Of a stretch of 51,668 bases of DNA, positions 9,750-17,902 are shown piece after piece. The stretch comes from Deltaproteobacteria bacterium. Its GTDB lineage: Bacteria; Desulfobacterota; Syntrophobacteria; Syntrophobacterales; Thermodesulforhabdaceae. Below the pieces are notes generated by a model. It had not been told where the DNA came from. It saw only the letters and a list, made by a program, of their open reading frames with translations, and searched no databases. The stretch is taken from contig JAFDGW010000016.1 in the NCBI GenBank assembly GCA_019309115.1, positions 1 to 51,668 on the forward strand. Direction: 5' to 3'. Numbering within the stretch: the first letter of the stretch is position 1; every line of letters begins with the position of its first letter. Made by a program: the position numbers and the translations under genes.

Positions 9750-10971
9750 ACGCTTCCCTCCTTTTTCGTTTTTCCTCAATGATGGTGCAGAGCTTGAAAA
9801 TGCGATCAGCCACTCGGGTAGGGTTTTTCTGGTTCTTGTCCAGCTTAAGCACATACTTGATATAGTTATTATTACGCTCATTGTGGGGCTTCAGCCCAAT
9901 CCTTAACAACCGGTACCCCATTTCCATGAGACGGGAAAAATCCCGATCAAGAACCAGATTGAGAATTGTAAACTCTCCGATCCTGCTCAGGATTTCCGCA
10001 ATCCTCCGATCGGAAAGAAGCTGAATTACGTCATAAGGCATGCTAGAGAACTCAACTTGGTCCCTGTGCCGACTGACTACCTCTATGTTCATCCCCGTCC
10101 AGGCGCCAAGGGTTGTCTGTACTTTAGTGGCGTATTCAATTACCGACATGGCAAGAATATTTCTCTTATTAAGTGTTTTCTTAGAACTCGAGGTGCCTAA
10201 AAGCCCGACGGCAAATTTATTGAGATGCCACATAACTTGAAAGGATGGTGCATTGATAAAAATTTCCGAACCGTCGGAGAGCTGGACAAACGCAAAGCGA
10301 TGGTGAATTATGAGAAAAGAACAGAGAAAACAAATTCTCATACTGTGATTCATGTTCCAAAATCCATTTGGAAATTTTTCAGGCGACGATCCTAACTCTT
10401 TTAGGTGGGTTGATTGCAATTGGGTCAGCCTTACCTGTAATTTGCTCTTGGGGTCCTTAATAATTACAGGGTAGCAAAAGCACAAATCGCATTTTTCCCC
10501 CTCTGATACCGCAATCAGCTTTGGTATGTTTGCAACTAGGCCAGGATATTCAAACGACTGCCACTCAGAAAATTGAACAAGATTTTGAAATGGTGTTTTA
10601 GAAGCGAATAACTTATTACCTGCTCTTACAAACTTATAGCCAAAATCGCTCCTACCGAATCGCTCATAAAAATCTCGGTATTTATCAGCATTTGTTTCCT
10701 TGCTACTCCCCTTACCAGTTGTTTCATTCTTCCAATCCTTTAATTCTTCTTCGGAAACTTCATAATCCACAAGATATTTTATTACTTTCGGAATTTCGAC
10801 TTTCCCGTATTTGATTTTGTCAAATATAGAGCTACTTAGTTCTAATACACCATTCTGGCTCAAAAAATCCGTAACGTTTTCACCACCTGTTTCCAGCACT
10901 CTCAGCAACCCAATAACTCCAGCATTATAAAGCCAGTTTGATGGATAAAGGGTAAATTTCTCTTCGCTCAT
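9718..10971 (-). CDS. cas8b1: Cascade large subunit Cas8b1/Cst1 (CXXC-CXXC type), short form
   Basis: This 417-residue large Cascade subunit is thought to recognise the PAM. The N-terminus LYPSNWLYNAGVIGLLRVLE is the recognisable Cst1 start. The two zinc-binding pairs that name the family are present: CDLC at about 161-164 and CFLC at about 214-217. The chain ends after a basic helix (EEKRKRREAYGHRH) without the usual C-terminal small-subunit domain, which is encoded next door in another frame. ATG at 10971 is preferred: it has GGAGG 8 bp upstream and overlaps the cas6 stop as ATGA, whereas the GTG at 10986 lacks a proper site. Confidence 0.92.
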   Translation of the reverse strand: MSEEKFTLYPSNWLYNAGVIGLLRVLETGGENVTDFLSQNGVLELSSSIFDKIKYGKVEIPKVIKYLVDYEVSEEELKDWKNETTGKGSSKETNADKYRDFYERFGRSDFGYKFVRAGNKLFASKTPFQNLVQFSEWQSFEYPGLVANIPKLIAVSEGEKCDLCFCYPVIIKDPKSKLQVRLTQLQSTHLKELGSSPEKFPNGFWNMNHSMRICFLCSFLIIHHRFAFVQLSDGSEIFINAPSFQVMWHLNKFAVGLLGTSSSKKTLNKRNILAMSVIEYATKVQTTLGAWTGMNIEVVSRHRDQVEFSSMPYDVIQLLSDRRIAEILSRIGEFTILNLVLDRDFSRLMEMGYRLLRIGLKPHNERNNNYIKYVLKLDKNQKNPTRVADRIFKLCTIIEEKRKRREAYGHRHRFARS

Positions 10972-11744
10972 AAATGACCCCTCCACATCCCAATGCAGCC
11001 AAAACCCTGAGAATTCCTACTTCCGAGACCTGCGGCAAAAGCAAGGGGATAGACCTCTGGGGGTAATGAAAGTTCAAATACCCCTGACCAGCCTTTGATT
11101 ATGGTACCTTTGTAGTAAACAATGTTTTCCCGCTTGTTGATCCGCAAGGGCTTGATACAGGCCTGTCCGTCCAGGCTCAAATCATCATCCCTTAAGGTTC
11201 TGTATTTTCTGGCAAGATTGGAAAGAACAAGCTCGCTGAATTCAGATTCATGGGGCGACAGGTAGCGAGTGAAGTTCTTACCGTTCACTTTCTCTGTTCT
11301 GTAAACTGTGATGGGTGAAAGAGTTTCCACCACGACAGGGGATTTATAGTGCGGTGGTACTTCAGGCAAAACGCTACTCACGTAAACATCCTGATCTGGA
11401 ATGCCGGGTCCCTTTATTTGCAGACATTGTTGACTGCGTAAGTTATTGCAAAGAGAAACTATGAACTCCTTGAGAGGAGAAGCAATGACCCAGGAGATCG
11501 GATAAGAAAATTTTATTGTCCGTCTTTCGAGGTCGATTCGGGGTTTTCTCGACCCAATAAGTCTGGAAAAAGTAAAAAGCTTCAGGCTACGAGTGCCATA
11601 AGGGTCCTTAATGCCATGTTCGTGTATACGTTCAGCAATCTGTGGATCCAAGTGGCGGTAAATAATCCCTTGTAATATTTCATTATGATGAATGGGCAGC
11701 AAAAGATATTCCTGGTCCCCTGTTAATTTTATCCTGAGCCGCAT
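10968..11744 (-). CDS. cas6: CRISPR pre-crRNA endonuclease Cas6
   Basis: This 258-residue RAMP endonuclease cuts the repeat RNA to leave the 8-nt handle. The N-terminal strand MRLRIKLTGDQEYLLLPI and the C-terminal glycine-rich loop (GLGSRNSQGFGCIGMW) are the Cas6 signatures. Histidines at about 19-20 and 41-43 are candidate catalytic residues; which one acts cannot be told by eye. It is the first gene of the operon, has a GGGGGGA ribosome binding site 5-6 bp upstream, and is coupled to cas8b1 by an ATGA overlap. Confidence 0.94.
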   Translation of the reverse strand: MRLRIKLTGDQEYLLLPIHHNEILQGIIYRHLDPQIAERIHEHGIKDPYGTRSLKLFTFSRLIGSRKPRIDLERRTIKFSYPISWVIASPLKEFIVSLCNNLRSQQCLQIKGPGIPDQDVYVSSVLPEVPPHYKSPVVVETLSPITVYRTEKVNGKNFTRYLSPHESEFSELVLSNLARKYRTLRDDDLSLDGQACIKPLRINKRENIVYYKGTIIKGWSGVFELSLPPEVYPLAFAAGLGSRNSQGFGCIGMWRGHL

Positions 11745-12014
11745 CTAATCCCCCCTTTCTAAAGCATTGCTTTCCCTGTAACGCTTAATTACCTACGGCC
11801 AACACAAAGCCTTGCTCCATTCTTCCTTCTTTAAAAATATATACGATTACCATTTGCATTTTTTCAGAACGGGCATTTCAAACCATACTGCCATGTGGAA
11901 ACCTTTTTGCTGGACAGGCGAGTAAAGGATCGCAAGCAGTTTTATGAATAGCACATGTTTTCACAGGGGCACAACCAGAACAGCCATGAAACCATCACTG
12001 TTCTCTCTCCCGCA
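11745..12014. other. Intergenic region upstream of cas6
   Basis: This 270-bp gap holds the presumed cas promoter (leftward) and the end of the efflux operon. An AT-rich stretch (TATATATTTTTAAAG on the minus strand, near 11830-11845) could supply a -10 element, but no convincing -35 was seen. A weak 6-bp stem, GAACAG / CTGTTC, past the permease stop has no T-run, so no terminator is called. No small gene was seen. Confidence 0.4.
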
Positions 12015-13226
12015 TCACTCATGCCGCAAGGCGTCAATGGGATTCAGATGAGCGGCACGGCGGGCAGGAAAGTACCCAAAGGCGATACCTATGGCCGCGG
12101 AAAACAGAAAAGATATGCATACAATAAACGGGTCAAGAGCAAATGGAACAAGCAGTATTTTCGACAACCATATCGAACAGCCTATGGCCAGGATAATTCC
12201 GAGAATTCCGCCCAGAGACGACAGCACGACGGATTCTACCAGGAATTGAAGCAGCACATCCCCGGGCAAGGCTCCAACGGCCATGCGAATGCCGATTTCC
12301 TTGGTCCTTTCGGTTACGGCCACAAGCATGATGTTCATAATGCCGATTCCTCCAACGAGAAGGCTCACAGCCGCTATGGCAGCCAAAAGAGATGTCATGG
12401 AGCGGGTTGTGCCGGACAAGATAGCAGCAATTTCCCGCAGGTCACGAACATGAAAGTCATCCAATTCGCCTGGCCTTATCCGGCGCCTTTGCCTCATCAA
12501 CGATTCCATGTCTATTTTGACCTGTTCCATCAGGCTTTCATCCATAACGGAAACCTCAATACGCCCAACGTCTGTATTACCTGATATGCGCCGGAAGAAC
12601 GTCTTTATGGGAATAACCACCAAGTCGTCGCGGTCTGTACCGAAAGAAGACATCCCCTTCTCCCCAAGAACACCAACCACCCGATACGCCTGTTTCTTAA
12701 GGCGAATGGTATTTCCAATGGGATCTTCATAAGGGAATAGGTCTTTTGCTACGGTTTGACCGATAATACAGACTGCTTTCCCCGCCCGTTCTTCCCCCAC
12801 CGTAAATGTCCGTCCGCGCGCCAGAGGCCAGTCCCTTACTTCAAAAAATTCGGAAGTCGTGCCAAATACGCTGGTGAGGCGGTTACGGTTTCCGTGAATT
12901 ACCTGCATGGGAGTTGCCGAAACGGGAGCTACCGCCTCAATTCCATAAATTTCCCTTGCAATAGCCCGAGCGTCTTCAAGCTTAAAAGGGGGAGCTTTGC
13001 CTCTCACGCCCCCGTGGCCTCTAGGTGCCTGCCCCACGTGAAGTATCAGTAAATTACTGCCGAGACTTGCAATCTGGCGACGAACCTGCTCGGTAGCTCC
13101 ATTTCCCAGCGTTACCATGGTTATTACTGATGCAACACCAATGATTATCCCGAGAGACGTCAAAACAGAACGGAGAAGATTCCTTCGTAGTTCTCGGACT
13201 GCTATGATGAATGCATCGAAAATCAT
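12015..13226 (-). CDS. MacB-type ABC transporter permease (FtsX family)
   Basis: This 403-residue inner-membrane permease has four predicted membrane helices: one near the N-terminus (about 12-35), then a large periplasmic domain of about 220 residues, and three near the C-terminus. The FtsX signature VAVTERTKEIGIRMAVGA is present, as is the terminal PARRAAHLNPIDALRHE. Such permeases use mechanotransmission to push substrates from the periplasm through a TolC duct. ATG at 13226 is preferred because it overlaps the ATPase stop as ATGA. It is the last gene of tolC-hlyD-ATPase-permease. Substrate is unknown. Confidence 0.93.
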   Translation of the reverse strand: MIFDAFIIAVRELRRNLLRSVLTSLGIIIGVASVITMVTLGNGATEQVRRQIASLGSNLLILHVGQAPRGHGGVRGKAPPFKLEDARAIAREIYGIEAVAPVSATPMQVIHGNRNRLTSVFGTTSEFFEVRDWPLARGRTFTVGEERAGKAVCIIGQTVAKDLFPYEDPIGNTIRLKKQAYRVVGVLGEKGMSSFGTDRDDLVVIPIKTFFRRISGNTDVGRIEVSVMDESLMEQVKIDMESLMRQRRRIRPGELDDFHVRDLREIAAILSGTTRSMTSLLAAIAAVSLLVGGIGIMNIMLVAVTERTKEIGIRMAVGALPGDVLLQFLVESVVLSSLGGILGIILAIGCSIWLSKILLVPFALDPFIVCISFLFSAAIGIAFGYFPARRAAHLNPIDALRHE

Positions 13227-13939
13227 TTCATCTGCCTCGCGTCCCAAAGCTCGTCCGATCCATTTACAATCATCCCGTCCATAAATCGAATTATGCGATG
13301 AGCGTACCGGGCCATTTCGTCTTCGTGGGTAACCATGACCACGGTCAGACCTAAATCACGGTTAAGACTCACAAGAAGCTTCATAATCTCATGACTCATC
13401 TCGCTGTCGAGGTTTCCCGTGGGCTCGTCCGCTAGGATCAATTCGGGGTTAGTAACAATTGCCCTGGCTATGGCAACTCTTTGCTGTTGCCCTCCTGATA
13501 ATTCTTGAGGCCTGTGATGAGCCCACTCGGAAAGCCCTACCAGTTCCAAAGCTTTTTCAGCCATAAGACGACGTTCCTTCCTGGGCATTCTGCGGTAAAC
13601 TAATGGAAGCTCTACATTTTCCACGGCAGTGGCTCGGCTCAAAAGATTATAGCTCTGGAACACAAAACCCAGAAAACGGCGTCGGAAAAGAGCCCTTTCA
13701 TTCAGAGAAAATCTGTGCACCTCCAGGCCTTTAAATTTGTAGCTCCCAGAAGTGGGACTATCCAAACAACCCAGGATGTTGAGAAATGTAGATTTGCCGG
13801 AGCCACTCGCACCCATAACCGCCACAAACTCTCCCTTTGCTATGTCCAGATCTATGCCTTTAAGGGCGGTAAAAGCCGCCGAACCACTCCCATATACTTT
13901 TGTAATCTTTCGAAGTGTTACGAATGACTCACCAGGCAT
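13223..13939 (-). CDS. MacB/LolD-type ABC transporter ATP-binding protein
   Basis: This 238-residue ATPase has Walker [10 protein letters not shown], a Q-loop (FVFQSYNLL), signature [14 protein letters not shown] and Walker [13 protein letters not shown], the hallmark of the LolD/MacB/FtsE group. It should power the adjacent FtsX-type permease. ATG at 13939 has AAGGAG about 8 bp upstream; an upstream in-frame TTG at 13963 would overlap the hlyD gene and lacks a clear site. ATPase and permease are separate genes here, unlike E. coli MacB where they are fused. Confidence 0.95.
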   Translation of the reverse strand: MPGESFVTLRKITKVYGSGSAAFTALKGIDLDIAKGEFVAVMGASGSGKSTFLNILGCLDSPTSGSYKFKGLEVHRFSLNERALFRRRFLGFVFQSYNLLSRATAVENVELPLVYRRMPRKERRLMAEKALELVGLSEWAHHRPQELSGGQQQRVAIARAIVTNPELILADEPTGNLDSEMSHEIMKLLVSLNRDLGLTVVMVTHEDEMARYAHRIIRFMDGMIVNGSDELWDARQMK

Positions 13940-13952
13940 GAAGCCAATCTCC

Positions 13953-15266
13953 TTAACCACCAACGGCCGGCCTCAACCCTACTATGACTTTATCGCCCGG
14001 CCTGATGTCGCCCCGAATCACTTCTGTTCTGATTCCGTCAGAATCTCCAACAGTTATGATAATACGTTCAGGCCGGTCACCCTTCAAAACCCACACGGCA
14101 ACACGGGAACCTGAACTATGTTGCATGGTTAGGCGGGAATCATGAGAGCCCCCCCGCCGAGGAAACTTCGGAAGCATCATTCCCAAAAGGCCTCTCCTGG
14201 CAACCTCTTTGTTTTCACCCGAGGTCTTCTCAGGCATTCTGAATCTGAGAGCACCATTGGGAATTAGCACCACGTTCCGTTTTTCGCTCACTATAATTTC
14301 CGCCGTGGCCGTCATGCCCGGAAGGAGTAAACCGCCCGGATTGCGGACATAAAGAATCGTTTCGTAGCTCACAACGCCTTCACTACTTTTTGGCGAAAGG
14401 CGGATATCTTTAACCTCTGCATTGAACACCCGGTTGGGATAAGCATCCACGGTGAAGCAAGCCTTCTGACCTGGTTTAACTTTCCCAATGTCCGCCTCAT
14501 CAACATCAACATGAAGCTCCATTTCGGTAAGATCTCTGGCTATGACAAAGAGGGTGGGCGTTTGAAGCGAAGCTGCTACGGTTTGGCCGGGTTCCACATT
14601 GCGAGAAAGTACAATCCCATCCATGGGAGAACGTATTATGGCTTTCGAAAGGTTAATACGGTTGTATTCCAGTTCTGCCTGGGCGCTGGCAATTTCGGCT
14701 CTGGCGCTCTGTTCCGCAGCAATGGCTTTGGCAAGTTGCGCTTCTACCTCGTCCATTTCAATCTGCGAAGGGAGCTTGCCCCCTGTGAGCTTCCTGGCCC
14801 GTTTGTACTGCGCAAGCTTGCTGCGGGCAAGTTTTATGTTCGCTTGGGCATCCAGAAGTTTTGCACGGGCAAGATCCAGTTTTGCCTGCGACTGGAGAAC
14901 CTGGGCTTCGAACTTGGAAGTGTCGAGCCTTGCCAGAATTTGTCCTTTTTTCACTGGGTCGTTGAAATCAACTTCCACGGTGCGTATTGTCCCCGAAACT
15001 TCAACTCCTACTTCAACCTGATCAACAGGCTCAAGTGTACCCGTGGCGGTCACCGTTACAATCAGGTCACCTTTTGTGACGTCTTCCGTACGAAAAAGGT
15101 TTTTTTTATCAGAACGGGTACCGCTAAAAGGGGCACTTCCGAAAATCGTCATAACGATAAATCCGGCTGTAACGACAATCGCAAACCACACACCAATCCG
15201 TTTTTTACTCCTGCCGGGTGTCAGCCGTTCATCTGCCAGATTCTTGATCGTTTCCCTCTTATCCAT
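13953..15266 (-). CDS. MacA/HlyD-type periplasmic adaptor protein
   Basis: This 437-residue membrane fusion protein has an N-terminal membrane anchor at about 24-44, then a biotinyl-lipoyl half-motif (VEVGVEVSGTIRTVEVDFND), a long alpha-helical coiled-coil hairpin at about 115-205, the second lipoyl half (IIRSPMDGIVLSRNVEPGQTV), and beta-barrel and membrane-proximal domains. An unusual basic, glycine-rich insert at about 350-385 (RRGLLGMMLPKFPRRGG) interrupts the membrane-proximal domain. It should bridge the inner-membrane permease to the TolC protein encoded upstream in the same operon. The start is close to 15266. Confidence 0.94.
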   Translation of the reverse strand: MDKRETIKNLADERLTPGRSKKRIGVWFAIVVTAGFIVMTIFGSAPFSGTRSDKKNLFRTEDVTKGDLIVTVTATGTLEPVDQVEVGVEVSGTIRTVEVDFNDPVKKGQILARLDTSKFEAQVLQSQAKLDLARAKLLDAQANIKLARSKLAQYKRARKLTGGKLPSQIEMDEVEAQLAKAIAAEQSARAEIASAQAELEYNRINLSKAIIRSPMDGIVLSRNVEPGQTVAASLQTPTLFVIARDLTEMELHVDVDEADIGKVKPGQKACFTVDAYPNRVFNAEVKDIRLSPKSSEGVVSYETILYVRNPGGLLLPGMTATAEIIVSEKRNVVLIPNGALRFRMPEKTSGENKEVARRGLLGMMLPKFPRRGGSHDSRLTMQHSSGSRVAVWVLKGDRPERIIITVGDSDGIRTEVIRGDIRPGDKVIVGLRPAVGG

Positions 15267-15406
15267 GATCTTGCCTTTCCTATGAGGTATTTTCAGGAGG
15301 ACCTTTTCAAAAAACTGTCAGTTACGCGATATTCCATTTCCAAGAAAGAGATTCCCTCGTAATTTGTGAGCATAACCTGGGTTAACAATATCTTCCCGAA
15401 AAAACA

Positions 15407-16768
15407 TTATGGCGTATTCGTAACATCATCCGACAGTGACGACACGCCCACTGCGCGCTCTAGTTCAGCCTTTGCCATAAGGTAACCATACAGTGCGTTA
15501 TAATAATTGATTTCGGCTTCGCTCAAATAGGTCCTCGCGTCCAGCACTTCCGTGGACGTGGTTATGTTCTGTTTATACTGGAGATCGGTAATTCTGAAGT
15601 TTTCCTTCGCCTGGCGAACGCTTACTTTTGCAGTCTTAACATTTTCCCTGGCTGTCTCAAGTGCGGCAAGAGCCTGCCGTACCTGTAGCTTTATTTGTTC
15701 CTCCGTATTGGCAAGCTCCTGTTCTATGGCCTGTTTTTTATAAAGAGCGGCGAGAACCTTAGCACGAGTTTTTCCCCATTCAAAAAATGTCCATTCAGCT
15801 TGAAAACCAACACTTGCGTTGTGTGTATTACTGTAGTCGTTATCCTTTGCCAGAACATCTTCGCCCTGCTGGGTGTAACCCCCAATGGCGTAAATCTTTG
15901 GGAAATAATCGCTGCGGGCTAACTTTGCCTGAAGTTCCACCTGCTTTACGGCCATTCTTAAAGCCTGAAGCTCTGGCCGCATGGAAACCGCCTTTTTTAA
16001 AAGTTTTTTCAGCGGAAACGTGCAAATTCTATGCGGTGTTACATCTTCAACTTCCGTGTCCGACGTAATGGGTCGCGTCAGAAGAACGTTAAGGTGAGAC
16101 ACGGCCACACAGTAGTCGTTTGCGTAAGATACCAGTTTTTGTTTAGCGGCAGCGAGGGCTACCTTAGACTTGAGTAAATCGTTCAGCGGTATCATGCCCT
16201 GTCTGTAAAAGCTTTCAGCGTCCCTAAGGTGAGCAGATAGTTGTTCAACTTCTTCCCTTGCCACTGCAACATACCGCTTCAACAGCAAGATTCTGAAATA
16301 CGCTATTTTCACGTCGCGGGTTACGTCAAGAATTACCCTTTTCCTTTCCACTTCTTTGATATTGACACCCAGTGCCGCAAGACGTTTTCGGTTTAACAGG
16401 GCAAAACCAGTGAAAACCGGCTGCTTCACCTGAAGAGTCCACGAGAAGTTATTCCTATCTCCCACAGGCACTTTAGCTCCTCCGCCCGGCGCAAGGGGAT
16501 TCTGGAAAACCGCATAAGGCTCATCCTTCAGTCTCGTGAACGAATACGATAAGCTGAAACTCGGAAAAAAATCGGAAAGCGCCACCCGATCCTCTTCCTT
16601 CGCCGATTCAAGCTCCTTCCAGGCTTTCTTTATAAGAAAGTTATTAGATAGGGCTTCTCTTACAGCCCCATCTAGAGTAAGCTTATCAGTCTTCGCAACA
16701 GCTCTATGATGAAACATTGATAAGAGCAAAATTGGCAGGAAGATGAAAGAAAGGACATGTCTTCGCAT
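15407..16768 (-). CDS. TolC-family outer membrane efflux protein
   Basis: This 453-residue protein has a cleavable signal peptide (about 1-25, ending AVA-KTD). Two tandem repeats rich in long helices follow, as in TolC, with typical motifs such as LRDAESFYRQGMIPLNDLLKSK and FRITDLQYKQNITTSTEVLDARTYL. The second repeat ends in NYYNALYGYLMAKAELERAVG, the usual TolC C-terminal signature. It is the first gene of the efflux operon, with CGGAGG 5 bp before the ATG, and its promoter overlaps that of the divergent aro operon. A 140-bp gap separates it from the adaptor gene. Confidence 0.94.
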   Translation of the reverse strand: MRRHVLSFIFLPILLLSMFHHRAVAKTDKLTLDGAVREALSNNFLIKKAWKELESAKEEDRVALSDFFPSFSLSYSFTRLKDEPYAVFQNPLAPGGGAKVPVGDRNNFSWTLQVKQPVFTGFALLNRKRLAALGVNIKEVERKRVILDVTRDVKIAYFRILLLKRYVAVAREEVEQLSAHLRDAESFYRQGMIPLNDLLKSKVALAAAKQKLVSYANDYCVAVSHLNVLLTRPITSDTEVEDVTPHRICTFPLKKLLKKAVSMRPELQALRMAVKQVELQAKLARSDYFPKIYAIGGYTQQGEDVLAKDNDYSNTHNASVGFQAEWTFFEWGKTRAKVLAALYKKQAIEQELANTEEQIKLQVRQALAALETARENVKTAKVSVRQAKENFRITDLQYKQNITTSTEVLDARTYLSEAEINYYNALYGYLMAKAELERAVGVSSLSDDVTNTP

Positions 16769-16812
16769 AATTCCTCCGTTATCGGTTTAGCGTTCGTCCA
16801 CAGGCAGATGCC

Positions 16813-16841
16813 ATTATAAAGGGTTATCGATGGTCTGTTGA
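16813..16841 (-). promoter_or_regulatory. Predicted sigma-70 promoter of the tolC efflux operon
   Basis: The minus strand carries a perfect TATAAT at 16818-16813 and, 17 bp upstream, TCAACA at 16841-16836 (four of six -35 bases). It lies about 45 bp before the tolC ATG. Its -35 overlaps the -35 of the divergent promoter, so the two probably compete or share regulation. Confidence 0.5.
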
Positions 16842-16866
16842 CACATTTTCAATGCTTTTCTAAGTT
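16838..16866 (+). promoter_or_regulatory. Predicted promoter of the aro operon
   Basis: A perfect TTGACA at 16838-16843 is followed after exactly 17 bp by TAAGTT at 16861-16866, a weak -10. A start near 16873 would give a short leader before the TTG start at 16907. No attenuator or T-box-like structure was recognised. Confidence 0.45.
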
Positions 16867-16906
16867 TATCAGTCTAGGAAAAAATCAGCACAAGGGGAGT
16901 AGATCT

Positions 16907-17902
16907 TTGAAAGAAGTTTGGCTTAGAGTAGATAAATGGAACAGAGATCTGGTTACGGCTGGCCTTGAAAGCGGTATAGAAACTTTCGTGTGCCCTTCAG
17001 AGGTAGGATCAAAAATACGGGAACTTGGGAAGGTACGCTTGGTTTCGGACCAAGGTGAGTTAATCCCCGGGCGGGACGTGCTCTTTGTCAGCTTCGAAGG
17101 CCCTGAAAGCATTGAAGATGTGAAGGAAAAGCTGCGGCAAGGCATCGTTTGCTTACACGTAAAAAAGTGGGACATAGTGGGATTGGAAAACCTCGTGGCG
17201 TTGGGTGGAAGCATTGTAGTAGAAGTCGAAACCGAAGACGAGCTGGAACTCGCTTCCACGATTCTTGAGCGGGGATTTTACGGGGTGTTGATTGGCGCAT
17301 CTGATCCGGCCTTAGTAAAAAAAATGGCTAGGGGGGTGGTCGGCCTTTCTGAACGGATAACACCTGTTGTTGCCCGCGTGATCCAGGTTGCACCCGTAGG
17401 TCTGGGCGATCGCGTTTGCGTGGACATGGTTACCATGCTCACCCACGGGGAAGGGCTTCTCGTCGGCAATTCCAGCTCTTTTCTTTTCCTTGTTCATGGT
17501 GAAACACTGGAAAACCCTTACGTTGCTCCACGACCGTTTCGCGTCAATGCTGGCGGTGTTCATGCTTACGTGAAGCTTCCCGAGGATAAAACCAAGTACC
17601 TATGTGAACTCAAAGCTGGAGATCAGGTGCTGGTAGTGTCAGCCGATGGGCAATGCCGTGAGGCTGTGGTGGGACGTGCGAAAATAGAGAGGCGTCCTCT
17701 TCTACTCGTTACTGCCGAAACAGACAAAGAAAGCGGCTCTATCATTTTACAAAATGCTGAAACTATACGACTGGTTAAACCAGATGGAGAAGCACTCTCC
17801 GTTGCTCAACTCTCACCGGGAGACGAGGTTCTCGTAGTTTGCTCTGATATCAAGGGACGTCATTTCGGAACGGCCGTTGAGGAAACGATATGGGAGCACT
17901 GA
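16907..17902 (+). CDS. 3-dehydroquinate synthase II (archaeal type, AroB')
   Basis: This 331-residue enzyme matches the MJ1249 family, which makes 3-dehydroquinate from 2-amino-3,7-dideoxy-D-threo-hept-6-ulosonate by NAD-dependent oxidative deamination and cyclisation. It is the alternative entry to the shikimate pathway in archaea and some Desulfobacterota. Characteristic segments are VWLRVDKWNRDLVTAGLESG, GDRVCVDMVTMLTHGEGLLVG and PYVAPRPFRVNAGGVHAYV. The TTG at 16907 is preferred: AAGGGGA lies 8 bp upstream and it aligns with family N-termini; the frame remains open upstream to 16838. It heads an operon with the next four shikimate/phenylalanine genes. The partner ADH synthase is not in the window. 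Confidence 0.93.
   Translation: MKEVWLRVDKWNRDLVTAGLESGIETFVCPSEVGSKIRELGKVRLVSDQGELIPGRDVLFVSFEGPESIEDVKEKLRQGIVCLHVKKWDIVGLENLVALGGSIVVEVETEDELELASTILERGFYGVLIGASDPALVKKMARGVVGLSERITPVVARVIQVAPVGLGDRVCVDMVTMLTHGEGLLVGNSSSFLFLVHGETLENPYVAPRPFRVNAGGVHAYVKLPEDKTKYLCELKAGDQVLVVSADGQCREAVVGRAKIERRPLLLVTAETDKESGSIILQNAETIRLVKPDGEALSVAQLSPGDEVLVVCSDIKGRHFGTAVEETIWEH

Noticed and set aside
11970-12014. Weak stem GAACAG / CTGTTC after the efflux permease, considered as a terminator
   Set aside because: Only 6 bp with a long loop and no T-run.
11955-12584. 209-codon frame on the + strand
   Set aside because: It is antisense to the MacB-type permease gene, which has clear family motifs; the + frame has none.
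14511-15362. 283-codon frame on the + strand
   Set aside because: It lies opposite the HlyD-type adaptor gene and has low-complexity, unlikely composition.
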